DNA from: CAVXDP01 sp964562925
Lineage (GTDB): Archaea > Thermoproteota > Bathyarchaeia > 40CM-2-53-6 > CAVXDP01
DNA: 64,000 nucleotides
Direction of reading: 5' to 3'
Assembly (NCBI GenBank): GCA_964562925.1
Contig: CAZLVF010000001.1
Location: 1-64,000, forward strand
Shown here: positions 33,002-41,768 of the stretch, piece after piece
Layout: every line of letters begins with the position of its first letter
Numbering within the stretch: position 1 is the first letter of the stretch
Made by a program: the position numbers and the translations under genes
Notes under the pieces: model-generated
The model's input: only the letters and a program-made list of their open reading frames with translations
Told to the model about the DNA's origin: nothing
Database searches by the model: none

Positions 33002-33823
33002 TCATTTAGAAGCTCTTGGTCTAAGAGTTGTAGACTTCTTCAGCCAGCTCGTCCTTGTTCTAAGCCTATTTAGCACTCTCTTCGAGCAGTTTGATGATTT
33101 CTGGAGTTCACTTATCAGCGAGCTCCCAACGACGACGCCATCAGCTCCAGCTTTCACGATTTCTTCTACCTGTCTAGGGTTTGAAACGCCAAATCCGACG
33201 CTAAGAGGCACTCGACCTGCGACAGTATGCACAGCACGTTTGACATACTTGATAGAGCGTCCTATGCTTCGCCTGGGTCCAGTGACTCCGTAAACTGAAA
33301 CTAGGTAGAGGAACCCTGACGTATAGGAAGCTATTTTGCTGAGCCTAACCTGCGACGTGGACGGCGCAGCTAACAGTATCACATCTATCCCATGCGCTCG
33401 GGCGATCATCCTCAAATTGTTCGATTCTTCCATGGGTAGGTCAGGTATGATTACGCCGTCCAATCCCGAAGCGTGAGCCTCTTGAAAAAACCTTTCACAT
33501 CTCATCTGGTAGATTGGGTTAAGATAGCCCATCAATACGATTGGTACAGAGTAGTCCTCCCTGACCATTCTGCAAATTTTCAGGACCTTCCTTAGAGATG
33601 CTCCGCTTTCGAGAGCTTTCTTGGCAGCTGACTGAATGATGGGACCGTCGGCGATCGGATCCGAAAATGGAACACCAACCTCAAGTATGTCGGCGCCTCC
33701 ATTGATGAGCGCTCTCGCCACATCAAGGGAACCTTCTACTGTTGGATATCCACCCATCATATATGTAACCAAGGCCGCCTCTTGGTCGCCGAGTTCATTG
33801 AAGGTTGTTTCGATCCTAGTCAA
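33002..33823 (-). CDS. trpA: Tryptophan synthase alpha chain
   Basis: The 273-aa TIM-barrel subunit cleaves indole-glycerol phosphate. The catalytic Glu lies in GGADILEVGVPFSDPIADGP and the catalytic Asp in GLDGVIIPDLPMEES; phosphate loops are LSVGFGVSNP and GADGVVVGSSL. It is the last gene of the trp operon and its start overlaps the trpB stop by 4 bp. The C-terminal 30 residues are unusually basic. Confidence 0.95.
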   Translation of the reverse strand: MTRIETTFNELGDQEAALVTYMMGGYPTVEGSLDVARALINGGADILEVGVPFSDPIADGPIIQSAAKKALESGASLRKVLKICRMVREDYSVPIVLMGYLNPIYQMRCERFFQEAHASGLDGVIIPDLPMEESNNLRMIARAHGIDVILLAAPSTSQVRLSKIASYTSGFLYLVSVYGVTGPRRSIGRSIKYVKRAVHTVAGRVPLSVGFGVSNPRQVEEIVKAGADGVVVGSSLISELQKSSNCSKRVLNRLRTRTSWLKKSTTLRPRASK

Positions 33824-34874
33824 AGAGGTACCCCAAGCTCTTCGCCGACTATCTGAACGTCCTTGTCCCCACGTCCCGATAGAGTAACTACTATCGAATT
33901 TCTCTTCGACATATCTCGAGCTAGCTTGATTGCGAAAGCCAGAGCATGAGCAGATTCCAAGGCTGGCATTATACCCTCCGTCTCCGAAAGTGTTGTGAAA
34001 GCGTTTAATGCTTCACGATCTGTCGCTGTCACATAGTGGACTCTGCCCATCGTCTTGAGTAGAGCGTGCTCCGGTCCAACCGCTGGATAGTCTAGGCCAG
34101 CCGATACACTGTGCGTGCTCCCTATCTGGCCGTCATTATTCTGTAGAANNNNNNNNNNNNNNNNNNNNNNNNNNNNNNNNNNNNNNNNNNNNNNNNNNNN
34201 NNNNNNNNNNNNNNNNNNNNNNNNNNNNNNNNNNNNNNNNNNNNNNNNAAGTCTCTCACTATCTGCGGGTATGGGTGAGGCCCTACGACCGATCCTATTA
34301 GATAGTAGGTTGTAGGCGCGTTTGAAACCCAGTCCCTGAAGGCCTCGTTTATAGCGTCTTTGAGGGTTTTAGACCCCGAGGAAACCTCATGAACTTCAGC
34401 GCCGTGCAGACGCATTCTGAAGACATTAAGACTCTGTCTTTTCATATCCTTGGAGCCCATGTAGATCTCGGCATTGAGATTGAGTTTTGCGCATGCTATC
34501 GCTGTAGCAACCCCATGCTGGCCAGCGCCTGTCTCCGCGATCACACGCCTCTTCCCCATCCGTTTGGCGAGCAAAGCCTGGCCTAGAGTGTTGTTGATCT
34601 TGTGAGCTCCACCGTGAAGGAGGTCTTCCCGCTTCAGGTAGATTTTTGCTCCCCCAACTTTGCGGGTCAGGTTGGCCGCGAAATATAGTGGGGTTGGTCG
34701 ACCAGCGAATTCAGAGAGGTGGCGTTTCAACTCCTTCTGTGAACCTCTATCATGGCGAAATTCCTTGTAGGCTTTCTCTAGCTCCATGAGATTGGACATC
34801 AATGTCTCGGGAACGAATCTTCCCCCGTAGTGACCGTATTTTCCATTGATCGGATGCTTTGACAGGCTTCTCAA
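33820..34874 (-). CDS. trpB: Tryptophan synthase beta chain (contains assembly gap)
   Basis: The PLP enzyme joins indole and serine. The N-terminal half (34249-34874) has GKYGHYGGRFVPETLM, the PLP lysine in LLHGGAHKINNTLGQALL and AETGAGQHGVATA. Beyond the gap the correct frame, from 34148 down, reads LQNNDGQIGSTHSVSAGLDY, then PEHALLK and GRVHYVTATDREAL to the end at 33820. The length is of the TrpB1 type. It overlaps trpF by 4 bp and trpA by 4 bp. Confidence 0.93.
34149..34248. other. Assembly gap (100 N)
   Basis: The gap lies inside trpB. Frames on its two sides differ relative to a 100-base spacing, so the length is a placeholder. Some 60 residues, including the serine-binding glycine-rich region, are missing. 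Confidence 0.99.
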
Positions 34875-35521
34875 AGTTGAACACTCTTGGCGTTCTTGAT
34901 GAACTGGACTATTTTGGCGCGGTCCTTCTTGCCAGGGCTCGACTCCACGCCGCTGGCTACGTCCACAGCATATGGCTCCACCACCATGACGGCTATAGCC
35001 GCATTCTCCGGGTTCAAACCACCTGCGAGAATCGCCGGTTTTGGATCGATAGTCTGTCTCAATCGTCTGCTCAAAGCCCAGTTATGGACGCGTCCAGTTC
35101 CGCCACATCTCATCGGCGACAGCGTATCCAACAGAACCGCTTCACAGGATTCTAAGACATCTATTAAGTCTCCGAGCGAACAGTTCTCTGCGTCTACCCC
35201 AAGTATGGTTGCAACCTCTTGGCTCAGTTCGTTTAGTAGATTCTTACACTTCTTAATGTCGCAGTATATCTGAAGGAAGTCGGGCTCCAGCGTAGAAGAC
35301 AAGTGCTTCAGATCTTCTAGGTTCGATCCTTTCGTGACAACCACGCTTGAGACGAATGGGGGAACTCTTTGCAAGAGCCATTGTGCCTGTTCTTCTGAAA
35401 TACTTCTTGGAGACAATGGAACTCCGACTACAAACCCAACAGCGTCCGCGCCTGCATCGATCGCGTTGGCGAGGTCGACCTCGTTTGTGATTCCGCATAT
35501 CTTGACTCTGACTGTTTTCAT
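34871..35521 (-). CDS. trpF: Phosphoribosylanthranilate isomerase
   Basis: The 216-aa TIM barrel has the TrpF signature VRVKICGITNEVDLANAIDAGADAVGFV with the catalytic Cys, and the phosphate region AILAGGLNPENAAIAV followed by DVASGVESSPGKKD. It catalyses the Amadori rearrangement of phosphoribosylanthranilate. It overlaps trpC and trpB by 4 bp each. Confidence 0.95.
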   Translation of the reverse strand: MKTVRVKICGITNEVDLANAIDAGADAVGFVVGVPLSPRSISEEQAQWLLQRVPPFVSSVVVTKGSNLEDLKHLSSTLEPDFLQIYCDIKKCKNLLNELSQEVATILGVDAENCSLGDLIDVLESCEAVLLDTLSPMRCGGTGRVHNWALSRRLRQTIDPKPAILAGGLNPENAAIAVMVVEPYAVDVASGVESSPGKKDRAKIVQFIKNAKSVQL

Positions 35522-36297
35522 AGTACCATCGTGAACTCTCTCAGTTTCTCTTCTACGTCTCTAGCCTTCATGATCGATGTACCGATCAGAAAAGCATCAG
35601 CTCCAGCCTTCAAAAGTTGGACGAGAACGTTCCGATCCTGTATTCCACTCTCAACGACCACGGTTCTGTCGTCTGGGTGGTGATTCTTTAGAATCCTGGA
35701 AGCCGTTTCCGGGTCCACGCTGAGGTCGCGTAGATCTCTATTGTTTATCCCTATCATGTCTGCATCTGTACCCAGCGCATAAGAGAACTCTCCCTCATCG
35801 TGCGTCTCTAGTAGGACCTCCAGATTCTCTGAATGGACGAGTTTAATCATATCTTGGATCGGGGTCTGACAGTATCTTCTCTGAAAGAGCGTACTTATCA
35901 AGAGAACAGCGTTCGCTCCAAGCCTCGAGGCGGCTTCGATTTGAGCCTTGTTGGTTACGATGTCTTTCATCAAGAGGGGCAGACGCGCGGTTTGACGGAC
36001 CTTGCGAAGTAGGTCAAGCGATCCTCCAAACCTGTCGCGTTCAGTGATCACTGAGATTCCGACCGCCCCTCCATTCTCGAATGCTTTGCAGATCTGTACG
36101 TGATCTATTCTTTCACGAATAATGCCCAGCGATGGAGAGCGCTTCTTGATCTCTGCCACTATGGGAACGTGCTTGCAGGTCGCTATCGCCTTTACGAAAC
36201 GAGCCGGTTCTCCGCTTACGTGATCCTGAACATTATAGTAGCCCCTACTTGTTCTTTCAATACTTTCATTGGCTAGTACATCTAAGAAGTCAGTCAA
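35518..36297 (-). CDS. trpC: Indole-3-glycerol phosphate synthase
   Basis: The 259-aa enzyme closes the indole ring. Catalytic Lys and Glu lie in IVAEIKKRSPSLGI, LPLLMKDIVTNKAQIE and LLETHDEGEF; the final strands carry NNRDL, VVVESGIQDRN and GADAFLIGTSIMKA. It is a stand-alone enzyme with no TrpF fusion. It overlaps trpD by 8 bp. Confidence 0.95.
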   Translation of the reverse strand: MTDFLDVLANESIERTSRGYYNVQDHVSGEPARFVKAIATCKHVPIVAEIKKRSPSLGIIRERIDHVQICKAFENGGAVGISVITERDRFGGSLDLLRKVRQTARLPLLMKDIVTNKAQIEAASRLGANAVLLISTLFQRRYCQTPIQDMIKLVHSENLEVLLETHDEGEFSYALGTDADMIGINNRDLRDLSVDPETASRILKNHHPDDRTVVVESGIQDRNVLVQLLKAGADAFLIGTSIMKARDVEEKLREFTMVL

Positions 36298-37342
36298 TCT
36301 CTGACTCCAGCTCTCTCAGTCTTGATAGGGAGCCGCCGGACGCTTTGATTAGGTCCTCGAGTTTTCGAATGGCATGGCCATCGTCGATCGACCTCCGTGC
36401 CAGTTCCATGGCATCTTCAAGACTGTCAGCTGTGCCTCCGAGTAGGATTGCAGCGGCCGCGTTTACTAGGACTACATCTCTTTTGGGGCCGTTCATTCCA
36501 AGCAGTATCTTAACGGTCATTTTTGCGTTCTCCGAAGTTGTTGACCCTTCAAGATCCTCTATCTTCGCTGTCTTAACGCCAAAGTCGGAGGGGGCCTTTA
36601 CGGAAACTCTTACAGTTCCTTGCGTCACCCAAGCGATTCTTGTCTTTCCTATGGTTGATATCTCATCTATTCCATCTAAGCCGTATACTACCATGCCTTC
36701 CTCGCAGCCGAGTCCTCTCATCGAATGCGCAACTTTCTCAACTAGGTTCTGATCGTAGACGCCTATCAGCTGGGCGGATGCGTTCGCAGGGTTCGTCATC
36801 GGTCCGAGAATGTTGAATACTGTTCTAGCCCCGATCTCTTTTCGGGGCGCAGAGACGCGTTTCATCGCCGGATGAAATCTTGGTGCGAATAGGAATCCTA
36901 CTCCAACGTTCTCTATCGATTCTTTAACCTGTTCGGCGTTCATTTCAAGGTTGAGGCCCAGCTCTTCCAGAACGTCAGCGCTTCCACATTTGCTTGTTAC
37001 AGAGCGGTTGCCATGCTTTGCAACGTGTACTCCAGTCCCTGCCACGACAAAAGCGGAGGTCGTGCTGATGTTGAACGTTTTCAAACGGTCTCCTCCTGTG
37101 CCGCATGTGTCGACCAGTCTCCCATTGATTTGAGGGTGGAGTTGTATGGAGACACTCTTCATCACTTGAGCCATAGCCTGCAGCTCTTCAACAGTCTCGC
37201 CTTTCACCCTCAATGCTGCTAGAAATGCTCCAATCTGCGAGTCGGTCGCCAAACCAGATATTATCTCGGTCATGGCCTCGAATGCTTCTTTGCCAGAGAG
37301 ATCCCGTCCTTCCACAAGTTTTCCAATCGATTCTCTGATCAT
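36290..37342 (-). CDS. trpD: Anthranilate phosphoribosyltransferase
   Basis: The 350-aa enzyme joins anthranilate to PRPP. The PRPP loop is DTCGTGGDRLKTFNISTTSAFV (split around residue 80) and the anthranilate site includes KHGNRSVTSKCGSADVLEELG and FAPRFHPAMKRVS. It is a stand-alone TrpD, 1 bp after trpG. Full length. Confidence 0.95.
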   Translation of the reverse strand: MIRESIGKLVEGRDLSGKEAFEAMTEIISGLATDSQIGAFLAALRVKGETVEELQAMAQVMKSVSIQLHPQINGRLVDTCGTGGDRLKTFNISTTSAFVVAGTGVHVAKHGNRSVTSKCGSADVLEELGLNLEMNAEQVKESIENVGVGFLFAPRFHPAMKRVSAPRKEIGARTVFNILGPMTNPANASAQLIGVYDQNLVEKVAHSMRGLGCEEGMVVYGLDGIDEISTIGKTRIAWVTQGTVRVSVKAPSDFGVKTAKIEDLEGSTTSENAKMTVKILLGMNGPKRDVVLVNAAAAILLGGTADSLEDAMELARRSIDDGHAIRKLEDLIKASGGSLSRLRELESEID

Positions 37343-37343
37343 T

Positions 37344-37928
37344 TCATTCTGCCCCGTCTAGGAAATTCTTAAGGATCCTCTTTCCGTCGGTGGTCAGTAT
37401 CGATTCGGGATGGAACTGAATTCCATATATTGGATAACCCGTATGTCTAACAGCCATGACTTCTCTATCGTCCAAAGATTCTGCTGAGATCTCTAGGCAC
37501 TTAGGGATCGATTCCCGAGCGCCTACGAGCGAGTGATATCGTGCTCCAACGAGGGGGTTTGTTAGGCCTCTAAAGATTCCTCGGCCGTCATGCCTTACTA
37601 GACTGGTCTTCCCGTGTACCTGCCTTTTAGCCCGTTTGATCTTGCCACCAAAACTGTGGATGATTCCTTGATGGCCGAGGCATACGCCGAGCAATGGTGT
37701 CTTTGGGCCTATCTCCCTGATAATCTCGGAGCAGATCCCAAAGTATCTTCTGTCCTCTGGGTTCCCAGGACCGGGTGAGATTACTAGTCTGTCGGCCGAT
37801 TGCCTCTTAACGTGGGCGAGTGACACCTTATCGTTTCGAAATACTACTGGCCTAGCGCCGAGTTCTCCCACGTACTGGACAAGATTGTATACGAAGGAGT
37901 CATAATTGTCAATAACTAGAACTCTCAT
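37344..37928 (-). CDS. trpG: Anthranilate synthase glutamine amidotransferase subunit
   Basis: The 194-aa class I amidotransferase has the oxyanion motif VISPGPGNPED, the nucleophile in LLGVCLGHQGI and the His-Glu pair in YGIQFHPESILT. It supplies ammonia to TrpE. It overlaps the 3' end of trpE by 20 bp. Confidence 0.95.
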   Translation of the reverse strand: MRVLVIDNYDSFVYNLVQYVGELGARPVVFRNDKVSLAHVKRQSADRLVISPGPGNPEDRRYFGICSEIIREIGPKTPLLGVCLGHQGIIHSFGGKIKRAKRQVHGKTSLVRHDGRGIFRGLTNPLVGARYHSLVGARESIPKCLEISAESLDDREVMAVRHTGYPIYGIQFHPESILTTDGKRILKNFLDGAE

Positions 37929-39369
37929 TCTTCATCTCCCGAGATTCTTCGAGCGCTTTCATAAGAGCCCTCGCCTTGTGCTCTGTCTCATACCACTCAC
38001 GCTCGGGTTGAGAGTCAGCTACGATCCCTGCGCCGACCTGTATTGTGGCGCGTTTGCCATCGACAACTAACGTTCGGATCGCAATCGCAAAGTCAGCATC
38101 TCCATTCCTTGAGAAATAGCCTACAGCACCTGCGTATGGCCCCCTTCTAGTGGGTTCAAGTTCTTCTATGATCTCCATCGCGCTGACTTTAGGTGCGCCG
38201 CTCACTGTTCCAGCGGGAAAGCTCGCTCGTAGTACATCAAAGTTGTTGTATTCTTCTCTCAATGTTCCCACTACTCGGGATACGATGTGTTGGACATGGC
38301 TAAACCTTTGAACCCTCATGAACTCGGATACTCTCACCGTACCAAACTTGGAGACTCTACCGAGATCGTTCCTAGCAAGATCAACGAGCATCGCATGCTC
38401 TGCACGTTCCTTCTCATCTGACAATAATTCGCGTGCCATTCTCTGATCTTTCGCAGGCTGCTCAAACCTTGGCCGAGTTCCTGCTATGGGAAAAGTCTCA
38501 ACAGTTCCACGTCGAACTCTCACAAGGGTCTCTGGGCTTGAACCTATGACCGCTCTATTCTTCATCTTCAAGAAGTACATGTATGGGGAAGGGTTGATCC
38601 TCCTCAAGAGCGCGTAGAAACGGAGGAGGTTCCCTTCAAGTTCAAACTCGCAACGCTTTGATAGAACAACTTGGAAGACCCTCCCACTAGCTATCTCTTC
38701 TTTGGCTTTGGAAACTATACTCTCGAAACGTTCCTTCGAAATATTCGTGGATATGTCTGAATGTGAGAGATCAAAATGCTTGACGGGGTTCTTCAACAGA
38801 TTCTTGATGTCTACAAGCCTATCCTTCTCTGTGTAGAAGTAGAAGGCCCGTCTATTCTGATGATCGAATATTATGCCATCGTCGTAGATTCCCATCTCGA
38901 TATCTGGGAAGGAAAGATCGTCTCTGCCTAGACTGGGTAGGTTTTCCCAGTATCTCACCGCATCATAGGAGATATAGCCAACAGCTCCCCCAACATAACT
39001 TACTCCTTTATAGATGATCGGCTTCTTGCCTACGAGACGTTCCAAATTGTCCAGAGGGTCACGGCTATTCTTGACAGATCTCTCTCCTGTTACACGATCG
39101 ACTGTCTCGACCAAGTGGTCCTTCGCGGTCAATACTGTTGAAGGATCAAAACCTACAAACGAGAATCGAGACAGTTTACTTGGTCCTTGGACAGATTCGA
39201 GGAGGTAGGCGAAATCAAACCTGTTTTGGATCTTCTGGAAGGTCTCAAGGGGAGTCCGCGCAAAAGGAAATCTCTTAAGCTTCAGTCTAGCTTCAGGTCT
39301 CTCTTTCGAAACGCGAAGACCAAAGACGATACCCCATTCTTGTAGCTCCTTGCGAGTTAAGCCCGCCAG
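37909..39369 (-). CDS. trpE: Anthranilate synthase component I; start codon irregular
   Basis: TrpE makes anthranilate from chorismate. The catalytic core is complete (SGRVFQVVLSKR, SSPETLVRVRRGTVETFPIAGTRPR, LVDLARNDLGRVSKFGTV, FPAGTVSGAPKVSAM). The first in-frame ATG/GTG/TTG is TTG 39132, which would give only 407 residues and remove the usual Trp-feedback region. The same frame stays open above it with clear TrpE sequence (FARTPLETFQKIQ, then AYLLESVQGPSKLSRFSF). It can reach CTG 39369 (486 aa) or ATT 39372. An ATG at 39376 is one base out of frame, so either a non-standard start or an indel near 39360 is implied. Confidence 0.9.
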   Translation of the reverse strand: MAGLTRKELQEWGIVFGLRVSKERPEARLKLKRFPFARTPLETFQKIQNRFDFAYLLESVQGPSKLSRFSFVGFDPSTVLTAKDHLVETVDRVTGERSVKNSRDPLDNLERLVGKKPIIYKGVSYVGGAVGYISYDAVRYWENLPSLGRDDLSFPDIEMGIYDDGIIFDHQNRRAFYFYTEKDRLVDIKNLLKNPVKHFDLSHSDISTNISKERFESIVSKAKEEIASGRVFQVVLSKRCEFELEGNLLRFYALLRRINPSPYMYFLKMKNRAVIGSSPETLVRVRRGTVETFPIAGTRPRFEQPAKDQRMARELLSDEKERAEHAMLVDLARNDLGRVSKFGTVRVSEFMRVQRFSHVQHIVSRVVGTLREEYNNFDVLRASFPAGTVSGAPKVSAMEIIEELEPTRRGPYAGAVGYFSRNGDADFAIAIRTLVVDGKRATIQVGAGIVADSQPEREWYETEHKARALMKALEESREMKNESSSY

Positions 39370-39383
39370 AATACATCCAGGTC

Positions 39384-39392
39384 TTATTTAAG
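39384..39392 (-). promoter_or_regulatory. Candidate TATA box of the trp operon
   Basis: On the minus strand the sequence reads CTTAAATAA at 39392-39384. A start of transcription about 25 nt downstream would fall near 39361, close to the open end of the trpE frame, suggesting little or no leader. No obvious operator or attenuator is seen. Confidence 0.45.
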
Positions 39393-39812
39393 CCGTTCGA
39401 GTACGGTTTTGTACCTTCAAGTCTCCACACAGCCCCTCGGCGCAATGTTAGAAGCTACTCTCGGAACCGTTAGGTCGCTCTAAAAGACGGCTACTTAGAC
39501 CAGTCTTCGAAGAGCCCCTCCTCGATACGGCTTGGATAGACCTCAAGATTCGGTAGAAGCAGAACGTTTCATCTGTTCAAACATCAGAAGGTTTGGAGTA
39601 GCGACGATTTTTCCAAGGGAGAATCTAACAAGACTCTGGTGTAATGCAGAACAACCCCCGATACTTCAGGATACAAACCACATGTGCACGTGGCCAACCT
39701 TCAAGAATGATTCCGGCTACGCGAGAACAAGTCTCGTCATCGATTTTGGAGCTGGAACACCTCTTCAGTCCGCCCAACCTTTATCTGCTCAGTACCGCGA
39801 TTCTAGAGCGAC
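39393..39812. other. Intergenic region between trp promoter and tRNA-Leu
   Basis: Plus-strand frames here are shadows with no family resemblance. I see no gene, repeat or RNA before the tRNA-Leu acceptor stem at 39813. Confidence 0.5.
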
Positions 39813-39971
39813 GCGGGGGTTCCCGAGACCTTATCATGAATCATAGAATAGGCGGGAGTCAGGTCAAAGGGGCAGGACGGCCTGCAAGGAGCCGTGCCAG
39901 ACTTAAGATCCAGCCAGGATTGAGACATCCTGCGGCGTAGGCCTTCGTGGGTTCGAGTCCCACCCCCCGCA
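39813..39971 (+). tRNA. tRNA-Leu(TAA) with three introns
   Basis: The acceptor pairs 39813-39819 with 39964-39970 (GCGGGGG/CCCCCGC); the discriminator is A39971; no CCA is encoded. The T stem is 39947-39951/39959-39963 and the long variable arm is 39933-39946. Three introns each fit bulge-helix-bulge rules: 31 nt at 15/16 in the D loop (39828-39858; central helix 39822-39825/39853-39856); 24 nt at 30/31 (39877-39900; central 39871-39874/39895-39898, inner stem 39878-39881/39891-39894); 19 nt at 37/38 (39908-39926; central 39902-39905/39921-39924). Splicing gives anticodon loop CTTAAGA on stem CAGGA/TCCTG and an 85-nt RNA, the normal archaeal tRNA-Leu size. Confidence 0.92.
39959..39971 (+). 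repeat. Integration attachment repeat, copy 1 (tRNA-Leu 3' end)
   Basis: CCCACCCCCCGCA, the last 13 bases of tRNA-Leu, is repeated exactly at 43051-43063. Similarity continues more loosely for about 60 bp past both copies. This is the pattern left when an integrative element recombines into a tRNA 3' end. Confidence 0.8.
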
Positions 39972-40222
39972 CTTTTAGCGCCATCCCATGTAGTCTGATA
40001 GAATTCGCGTTTCATCTAAGGCGCGAGGGGTATAAGCCATCTACAATCGAATCTAACGTTAAGGCTCTCAAGGCTCTAGCTAAGTTATGCGATTTGGATG
40101 ATTCGGAAAGTGTCAAAGACGCTCTTGCTAGACGAAACGTTTGTGACGGAAGGAAGGAAACACTAGTAGACTTCTACCGACGATATGCGAGATGGAAAGG
40201 AAGGGATCAAGGAGAATTATGA
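39972..40222 (+). pseudogene. Tyrosine recombinase (integrase), N-terminal fragment
   Basis: A frame running out of the tRNA-Leu gene encodes LIEFAFHLRREGYKPSTIES, then LKALAKLCDL and LVDFYRRYARWKG, matching the SAM-like core-binding domain of archaeal tyrosine recombinases. It ends at 40222 after about 75 relevant residues, without the catalytic domain (R..HxxR..Y). An integrase gene overlapping a tRNA end and split at the attachment site is known from SSV-type elements, where int(N) stays beside the tRNA. No int(C) piece was found in the window. Confidence 0.7.
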
Positions 40223-40430
40223 GCGCCCTAGGACGCACACTCGGTTGGTTGACTTGACCTCCGTGACATACGGAAATATGTTGCTCTAGCTATTAGCACT
40301 ATCGAACTCTGGAAATGGGCGTGTCTCATTGACAGTTAGTTCTGTGGATGATCAAACATTGCGGGTTAAGTGGATTAATGGTTAAGAGAAGGTTCCGCCG
40401 AAGTAAGAGCTAGAGTCACGTGGCAAGTAC

Positions 40431-40679
40431 ATGAAGCACAGAACGGAATCCGAGCGACAGGCTGGAAAGAGCTCTGACTCGGACTCTAGAGTTCTGAAGG
40501 AGCTAGAAGCGATAAAGAAGCTTATGATCGCACAGTTACTGAATTCTGGCGTTCAAGCTGGTTCAATAGCCAAACTCTTGGATATGGATGCCGGAAATTT
40601 CAGCAAGATATTCCCGGCCAGAGAACTTGTAACAAAGAAACGCGAACCAAACAAGAGAATCCCACGAACTCGATCTTGA
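40431..40679 (+). CDS. Small HTH protein of the tRNA-Leu island
   Basis: The 82-residue protein is basic at both ends, with a central helix-turn-helix-like segment: ELEAIKKLMIAQLLNSGVQA followed by SIAKLLDMDAGNFSKIFP. The same plan (LL-I-QL, G/A-V, I-K-I, then a helix ending in LP or FP) recurs in the products at 41769-41966 and 42188-42421. It resembles sigma-70 region 4-like or Trp-repressor-like HTH domains. It lies 66 bp upstream of the 295-aa gene on the same strand, so it may regulate or be co-expressed with it. Confidence 0.6.
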   Translation: MKHRTESERQAGKSSDSDSRVLKELEAIKKLMIAQLLNSGVQAGSIAKLLDMDAGNFSKIFPARELVTKKREPNKRIPRTRS

Positions 40680-40745
40680 GAGCGCGGTGAGAGCTCGACT
40701 ACTGGTTTCCTGTCAACAAGAAGAAAACGATGTGAGGTTGAGTAG

Positions 40746-41633
40746 ATGAGAGTCAGGTCGGTTACTGACGCTGGTGCAAGTCGTCGCGAAAAGATCGCTA
40801 ATGCTGCCGAGGTAATCGGGGAGTCGGAGGATCGAAGGAAGGTTTTCAGGGCGATTTATGCCGGAAAGAAGAAGGTGAAGACTCGTGATGAACTAGCAGC
40901 CTTGACGAAGCTAGATCGTATTAGAGTAGTGCAGGAAGCTGGTGTTCTTTCGGATAACGAGATCGTGAGCAAGTTCAGAATTGGCAGAAGAATGGCTTAT
41001 GAGAAATACCCTTTCTACTCCCAAAACAAGGAAGCGATTCTGAAGCTTGCGGGAAACAAGAAGGCAATCGAGAAATATCCCACTAGATTCAATCCGAAAA
41101 GTACGTTTTCTGTGAGATTGAAAATTCCAGGAGACTTAGTCAAAGTCAAACTCTTGACAATTGATGATATCGACTCGTTCAGCAGAGTACGCAAGGTTCG
41201 TATCTCTTCAGAAGAAAGCAAAACCCCGTTGGACGAGAAGAAGTTCAAGATAGGTCTTCAAAAGATTATAGGTGAGAAGGGGACTTTTCAGGATTGGGGC
41301 GGCGAACCGAATGACTTGTTCTCCACTAGAGTAATGGTCAAAGGAAGAAGAGTTAGTACGGCCTTTGGATTGAAAGGAAAGGGGACAAAGGGCATCCTTT
41401 TTCCGAATATGATGGGAAGACGTGGCGATCAGATACTCAGGCTTTTTTCTTCACCGGCGCAAGTGTTTCTGATTCAATACTGGGGTCAAATCGATGAAAG
41501 TATACTGAATCAAATGAAACAATCTGCCATTGCCAAGTCTTGGTCAGACCACCGACCCATCTATTACGGCATAATTGACGGTGAGGATACCCAAAGAATT
41601 CTTGTTGCATATGGGAAATCGTTTTCTCGATAG
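40746..41633 (+). CDS. Unrecognised island protein, wHTH-like start and possible nuclease-like core
   Basis: The 295-aa protein has an N-terminal region (about 25-80) resembling a winged helix (RRKVFRAIYAGKKKVKTRDELA, then RVVQEAGVLSDNEIVSKF). The C-terminal region (about 165-290) is compact and conserved in character: FQDWGGEPNDLFSTRVMVKG, TAFGLKGKGTKGILFP, GDQILRLFSSPAQVFLIQYW, then IYYGIIDGEDT. The D...x-L-K spacing within strands could be a variant PD-(D/E)xK nuclease core, but the usual E is absent, so this is only a hypothesis. It lies inside the tRNA-Leu island after a small HTH gene. Function unknown. Confidence 0.65.
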   Translation: MRVRSVTDAGASRREKIANAAEVIGESEDRRKVFRAIYAGKKKVKTRDELAALTKLDRIRVVQEAGVLSDNEIVSKFRIGRRMAYEKYPFYSQNKEAILKLAGNKKAIEKYPTRFNPKSTFSVRLKIPGDLVKVKLLTIDDIDSFSRVRKVRISSEESKTPLDEKKFKIGLQKIIGEKGTFQDWGGEPNDLFSTRVMVKGRRVSTAFGLKGKGTKGILFPNMMGRRGDQILRLFSSPAQVFLIQYWGQIDESILNQMKQSAIAKSWSDHRPIYYGIIDGEDTQRILVAYGKSFSR

Positions 41634-41768
41634 TGTGAACAAGGCCCTCTGCCCTTTAGAAAGTCTGTCTCAACGTTCGCGGAGGACTCTTATTGCAGGA
41701 ATTCGCAAGGATGTCGCAGTTAGCCTGGCTGTTTACTGCCCTGTGCGTTCAAAGCCATGGGTTTTGAT

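Noticed and set aside
39532..39940. Overlapping plus-strand frames across the trp-tRNA-Leu interval
   Set aside because: They run through the tRNA-Leu gene and its introns and have no recognisable protein features.
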